Shown here: positions 60,933-64,000 of the stretch, in pieces | Numbering within the stretch: the first letter of the stretch is position 1 | Layout: each line of letters starts with the position of its first letter | NCBI RefSeq assembly: GCF_000425725.1 | Contig: NZ_AUDZ01000018.1 | Location: 1 to 64,000 of the forward strand | Direction of reading: 5' to 3' | Source: Halomonas halocynthiae DSM 14573 | GTDB lineage: Bacteria; Pseudomonadota; Gammaproteobacteria; Pseudomonadales; Halomonadaceae | DNA: 64,000 nucleotides | Program-made: the position numbers and the translations under genes | The notes under the pieces: generated by a model | What the model was told of the DNA's origin: nothing | The model's input: only the letters and a program-made list of their open reading frames with translations | Database searches by the model: none

Positions 60933-61613
60933 ATGGTGACATCGAACCCTTTCTCGGCGATCTTTGGTCGCTCGCCATTCCAGCCGCTCCTTGAGCACAT
61001 CGTCAAGGTGGATGACTGTGCGGAACAGTTATTACCCTTTTTTGAGACAACGCTTGCTGGTGACTGGACGCAGGCCGGCATTCATCGTGAAAACATCACG
61101 CGTTTAGAGCATGAGGCTGATGATCTTAAAACGGAACTACGCCTCAATTTGCCCAATACCATGTTTCTGCCGGTGTCGCGCTCAGACTTGCTAGATTTGA
61201 TCAGTGCCCAGGATAAGATCGCGAATAAAGCAAGAGATATCAGCGGTATCATGATGGGGCGAAAAATGCAGGTGCCCGATGCGCTGGCACCCTCCATGCG
61301 TGACTATTTACGTACCTCGGTAGCCTGTGTCAACCAGGCGCGCGAAGCGCTGGAAGAGCTGAAAGGGTTACTGGAGTCTGGTTTTGGGCGTGCCGTTTCG
61401 GATGTGATCGATAATCTCGTGCGTGAGCTGCATCACTTGGAGCACCAGGTTGATTCGCAGCAGGTAGCTGTTCGCCGTCGACTCTTCGAACTGGAAGCGA
61501 CGCTTCCGCCAGTTGATGTGATGTTTTTGTATCGCGTCATCGATGGTATCGCTGATCTTTCCGACCGCGCAGAGCGTGTCGGAGATCGTCTACAGGTCAT
61601 GACAGCCAAGTAA
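60933..61613 (+). CDS. DUF47/TIGR00153 Pit accessory protein (PhoU-like)
   Basis: 226 aa. A PhoU-like helical bundle, TIGR00153/DUF47, usually next to a low-affinity phosphate transporter. Recognisable segments: IFGRSPFQPLLEHIVKVDDC (~9-28), LEHEADDLKTELRLNLP and DRAERVGDRLQVM at the C-terminus, with the conserved Glu/Asp residues of PhoU metal sites. It probably modulates Pit activity. ATG 60933 is chosen (GGAAAATC upstream); ATG 60918, five codons earlier, is an alternative. pit follows after 55 bp. A -10-like TATACT (60888-60893) lies 40 bp upstream. Confidence 0.88.
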   Translation: MVTSNPFSAIFGRSPFQPLLEHIVKVDDCAEQLLPFFETTLAGDWTQAGIHRENITRLEHEADDLKTELRLNLPNTMFLPVSRSDLLDLISAQDKIANKARDISGIMMGRKMQVPDALAPSMRDYLRTSVACVNQAREALEELKGLLESGFGRAVSDVIDNLVRELHHLEHQVDSQQVAVRRRLFELEATLPPVDVMFLYRVIDGIADLSDRAERVGDRLQVMTAK

Positions 61614-61668
61614 GCGACGCCTGTTTCGTTTTCTACTGTTTTCTATTCGTCAGCAGGGACAGTTACAC

Positions 61669-62934
61669 ATGTCGATCATCGCGCAATACGGTGAAGTCTT
61701 TATCTGGATGGCTTGTATCTTTGGCTTTTTCATGGCCTGGGGTGTCGGGGCCAATGATGTTGCCAACGCCATGGGAACCTCGGTGGGCTCACGAGCCATC
61801 ACCATTCGTCAGGCGATTGTTATCGCTGTTATTTTTGAGTTTTTGGGTGCATGGCTGGCAGGAGGGCAGGTTACCGAAACAATTCGCAAGGGCATTATTG
61901 ATCCCTCGCTGCTTGAGAATGACCCTCAATTGTTAGTTTATGGCATGTTGGCTTCGCTTTTGGCTGCGGGTAGCTGGCTGTTGTTGGCATCAATGCGCGG
62001 CTGGCCGGTATCGACCACGCACTCTATTGTTGGCGCGATTGTCGGTTTTGCGTTGGCGGGCCTTGGATTTGAGGCAGTAAACTGGTCGCGTGTTGGTAAC
62101 ATTGCTGCCAGTTGGGTCGTGTCGCCACTAATGGCTGGCTCTATTGCATTTATGTTGTTCAAGTCGGTGCAGCATTTAATCTTTGAAAACCACAACCCTG
62201 AGCAGGCAGCCAAGCGTTACGTGCCATTCTATGTGTTGTTGGTGGGCTTTATCATCGCCATGGTGACCCTCACCAAAGGGCTGAAACACATTGGCTTAGA
62301 CGTCAGTTTTGCAGGGAGCCTGCTTTACTCGCTGTTGTTTGGTATTGCACTGATGTTTCTGGGCATTTGGATGGAGCGCCGTCTGGTGCCAAGCTCACGC
62401 AAAACAGATACTTTCGGCTTTGAAGGTGTTGAGCGGGTTTTCGGTGTCCTGATGTTGTTTACGGCGTGTGCCATGGCATTCGCTCATGGTTCTAATGATG
62501 TCGCTAATGCTGTAGGGCCGTTAGCGGCAGTCATCAGCGTAGTGTATGACCATGGTAATATTAATGGTGCTGCCACTGTGCCCTGGTGGGTGCTGGTGCT
62601 GGGTGGTGGCGGTATTGTGGTTGGCCTGGTGACCTATGGCCGTCGAGTGATTGCTACGGTCGGTACCGGTATTACCGAACTTACGCCCAGCCGTGGTTTT
62701 GCCGCAACGCTTGCTGCTGCCACGACAGTCGTGCTGGCTTCCGGCACCGGGCTGCCCATCTCGACAACGCATACGCTGGTCGGTGCAGTGCTTGGGGTTG
62801 GCCTGGCTCGTGGCATGGAGGCGCTCAACCTGAGGGTTATCGGTACGATCGTGATGTCCTGGTTGATTACGCTGCCGGCGGGTGGCGGGCTAGCCATCCT
62901 GTTTTTCTTCCTGTTCAAGGGTATCTTCGGCTAA
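61669..62934 (+). CDS. pit: Inorganic phosphate transporter, PiT family
   Basis: 421 aa, shorter than E. coli PitA (499) but typical for the PiT family. It imports phosphate with cations. About ten membrane helices; the duplicated signature GANDVANAMGTSVGSRAITI (~27-46) and HGSNDVANAVGPL mark the two halves. PVSTTHSIVGAIVG and PISTTHTLVGAVLG are also duplicated. A charged cytoplasmic loop (ERRLVPSSRKTDTFGF) links the halves. ATG 61669 has AGGGACAG upstream. It is the second gene of the DUF47-pit pair. Confidence 0.95.
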   Translation: MSIIAQYGEVFIWMACIFGFFMAWGVGANDVANAMGTSVGSRAITIRQAIVIAVIFEFLGAWLAGGQVTETIRKGIIDPSLLENDPQLLVYGMLASLLAAGSWLLLASMRGWPVSTTHSIVGAIVGFALAGLGFEAVNWSRVGNIAASWVVSPLMAGSIAFMLFKSVQHLIFENHNPEQAAKRYVPFYVLLVGFIIAMVTLTKGLKHIGLDVSFAGSLLYSLLFGIALMFLGIWMERRLVPSSRKTDTFGFEGVERVFGVLMLFTACAMAFAHGSNDVANAVGPLAAVISVVYDHGNINGAATVPWWVLVLGGGGIVVGLVTYGRRVIATVGTGITELTPSRGFAATLAAATTVVLASGTGLPISTTHTLVGAVLGVGLARGMEALNLRVIGTIVMSWLITLPAGGGLAILFFFLFKGIFG

Positions 62935-62955
62935 CAAACCGCATCACGTTGCCAA

Positions 62956-62997
62956 AGCGCCGCTCATCATGTCTCATCAGTCATCATGAGCGGCGCT
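62956..62997 (+). other. 12-bp inverted repeat downstream of pit
   Basis: agcgccgctcat (62956-62967) and atgagcggcgct (62986-62997) pair perfectly around an 18-nt loop that also contains short catc/gatg-type complementarity. No U-tract follows, so it may stabilise the pit message end, bind a protein, or act with Rho. Confidence 0.55.
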
Positions 62998-63070
62998 AGC
63001 GTGCTTGGCGCTGTATTGTGTATAGTTATTTGATTCACCTTTCTTCTCTTCTTATTGTCGGAGCTGGCTT

Positions 63071-64000
63071 GTGTCGACTCGCTTTCCTTTTGTCGGTTGG
63101 TTCCGTAATTCCTCTCCTTATATTAATGCTCACCGCGGGCAGACCTTTGTCATCCTCATTGAAGGGGAAGCTGTGGCACAAGGCCGTGGTGAGCAGTTGA
63201 TTCAGGATTTAGCGTTATTGCATACCCTGGGTGTGCGCTTAGTGGTCGTGCTGGGTATTCGCGCCCAGTTGGCCGCCGCGCTTGACACGGTCGGTATTAC
63301 ACCAGACCAGCACTTGGGGCGCTGGGTAGCCGATGATGACACCATGGCGCTGGTGGAGCGAGTGGCGGCCGAGCAACGGCTTTGGCTGGAGGCGCGATTA
63401 TCGCTGGGCCTGCCTAACTCACCGTTACATGGGGTGGACATGACGGTGGTGTCAGGCAACTTGGTGATGGCTAAGCCGCTGGGTGTGCGTGATGGCGTGG
63501 ATTTTGAACGTAGTGGCGAAGTGCGCCGAGTACGCAAAGAGGCTCTGGAGCAGCTGCTGGCCACCAATAGTCTGGTGCTGTTGCCACCCATTGGTTTTTC
63601 AAGCACCGGTGAAGTCTTTGAGCTGGAGCCCGCCGACGTTGCATGCCGCACGGCTATTGCGTTGGGCGCGGATAAACTCATTTTGCTGGGCGAAGCCAGT
63701 GGCCTGACTGAAGCCGGTGTTCTGCAGCGGCAGCTTACGCCATGTGACGCGGATGCCTGGCTTGGAAATACCGAATTGGGCAGTGAGTTGTCACGTCATC
63801 TGGCTGCTGCTTGTGAAGCGGCTCGCCAAGGTGTGGCGCGCACTCATCTGATATCTTGGCAAGATCATGAAGCCCTGCTGGGGGAGCTGTTTACTCGTGA
63901 CGGCGTTGGCACCATGATTACTCAGCAGCGCTATGAACAGCTTCGTCAGGCGCAAGTCAGTGATATTGGAGGGCTGCTTGAGCTTGTTGCTCCGCTTGAG
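63071..64000 (+). CDS. argA: N-acetylglutamate synthase ArgA, first 310 codons (partial at the window edge)
   Basis: The first enzyme of arginine synthesis, acetylating glutamate with acetyl-CoA. The start is GTG 63071 with GGAG 8 nt upstream, reading VSTRFPFVGWFRNSSPYINA, the ArgA N-terminus. The amino-acid-kinase-like domain (~1-275) has SPYINAHRGQTFVILIEGEA, a binding loop VVLGIRAQLAA, LEARLSLGLPNSPLHG, and DGVDFERSGEVRRVRKEA. The GNAT domain begins after TRDGVGTMIT and IGGLLELVAPLE, then the window ends. Two conserved glycine/proline positions differ from the E. coli and Pseudomonas sequences as I remember them (VYGARPQI becomes VLGIRAQL; MLGGEA becomes LIEGEA). Confidence 0.92.
   Translation, partial: MSTRFPFVGWFRNSSPYINAHRGQTFVILIEGEAVAQGRGEQLIQDLALLHTLGVRLVVVLGIRAQLAAALDTVGITPDQHLGRWVADDDTMALVERVAAEQRLWLEARLSLGLPNSPLHGVDMTVVSGNLVMAKPLGVRDGVDFERSGEVRRVRKEALEQLLATNSLVLLPPIGFSSTGEVFELEPADVACRTAIALGADKLILLGEASGLTEAGVLQRQLTPCDADAWLGNTELGSELSRHLAAACEAARQGVARTHLISWQDHEALLGELFTRDGVGTMITQQRYEQLRQAQVSDIGGLLELVAPLE

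Overview
The window is about 64 kb of chromosomal core genome from a gammaproteobacterium, most probably Halomonas or a close relative in the Halomonadaceae. Reasons: two BCCT-family osmolyte transporters, an acidic proteome bias, a leucine-codon leader before a long-form leuA, HisZ beside purA, a Pseudomonas/Azotobacter-type RhdA rhodanese next to psd, and strong similarity (from memory) to E. coli and Pseudomonas orthologues throughout. No IS element, prophage, integrase, CRISPR array or tRNA gene was seen. Gene order is dense, and most intergenic gaps are under 250 bp.

Layout. 1-383: the end of an rRNA operon (23S 3' end, 5S, strong terminator). 553-8498: a divergent BCCT transporter, rlmM, an ABM-domain protein, tusA, an unrecognised 232-aa protein, a MATE exporter, epmC, a degenerate exonuclease-like protein and tatD. 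8619-15458: the ABC-F proteins Uup and YbiT, with uspA, a small membrane protein, a SlyA-type regulator and a DUF5924/DUF2914 membrane protein. 15582-21443: fadBA, a flavodoxin-like reductase, a DCC-family thiol protein, a DUF2798 protein and a methyltransferase with an acidic N-terminus. 21488-31558: cmoAB, pgi, yqiA, parE, parC, serB and a TIGR02647 protein. 31597-33656: a leader/attenuator and leuA.

33759-54546 is syntenic with the E. coli 94-95 min superoperon: epmB/efp/epmA, psd, rsgA, orn, queG, nnr, tsaE, amiB, mutL, miaA, hfq, hflX, hflK, hflC, then hisZ (where E. coli has yjeT) and purA. 54659-64000: a canonical BCCT betaine transporter, cardiolipin synthase, yciO, a CYTH triphosphatase coupled to a voltage-gated-type K+ channel, a DUF47/Pit phosphate uptake pair, and the first two-thirds of argA, which runs off the window.

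Two themes stand out. The first is translation fidelity. The complete EF-P beta-lysylation set (efp, epmA, epmB, epmC) is here with tRNA modification genes tusA, cmoA, cmoB, queG, miaA and tsaE, rRNA methylation (rlmM), ribosome assembly and rescue (rsgA, hflX) and two ABC-F proteins. The second is osmotic and ionic homeostasis: two BCCTs, a K+ channel and Pit.

The most unusual features are: (a) five in-frame 15-bp tandem repeats plus a 9-codon ORF whose stop overlaps the parE start; (b) a Leu-rich leader peptide and attenuator before leuA, possibly transcribed from its own AUG; (c) a BCCT transporter whose aromatic box is altered; (d) a K+ channel with a C-terminal zinc ribbon, co-transcribed with a CYTH protein. 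Start codons were chosen by Shine-Dalgarno spacing and comparison with remembered family N-termini; no database search was possible.
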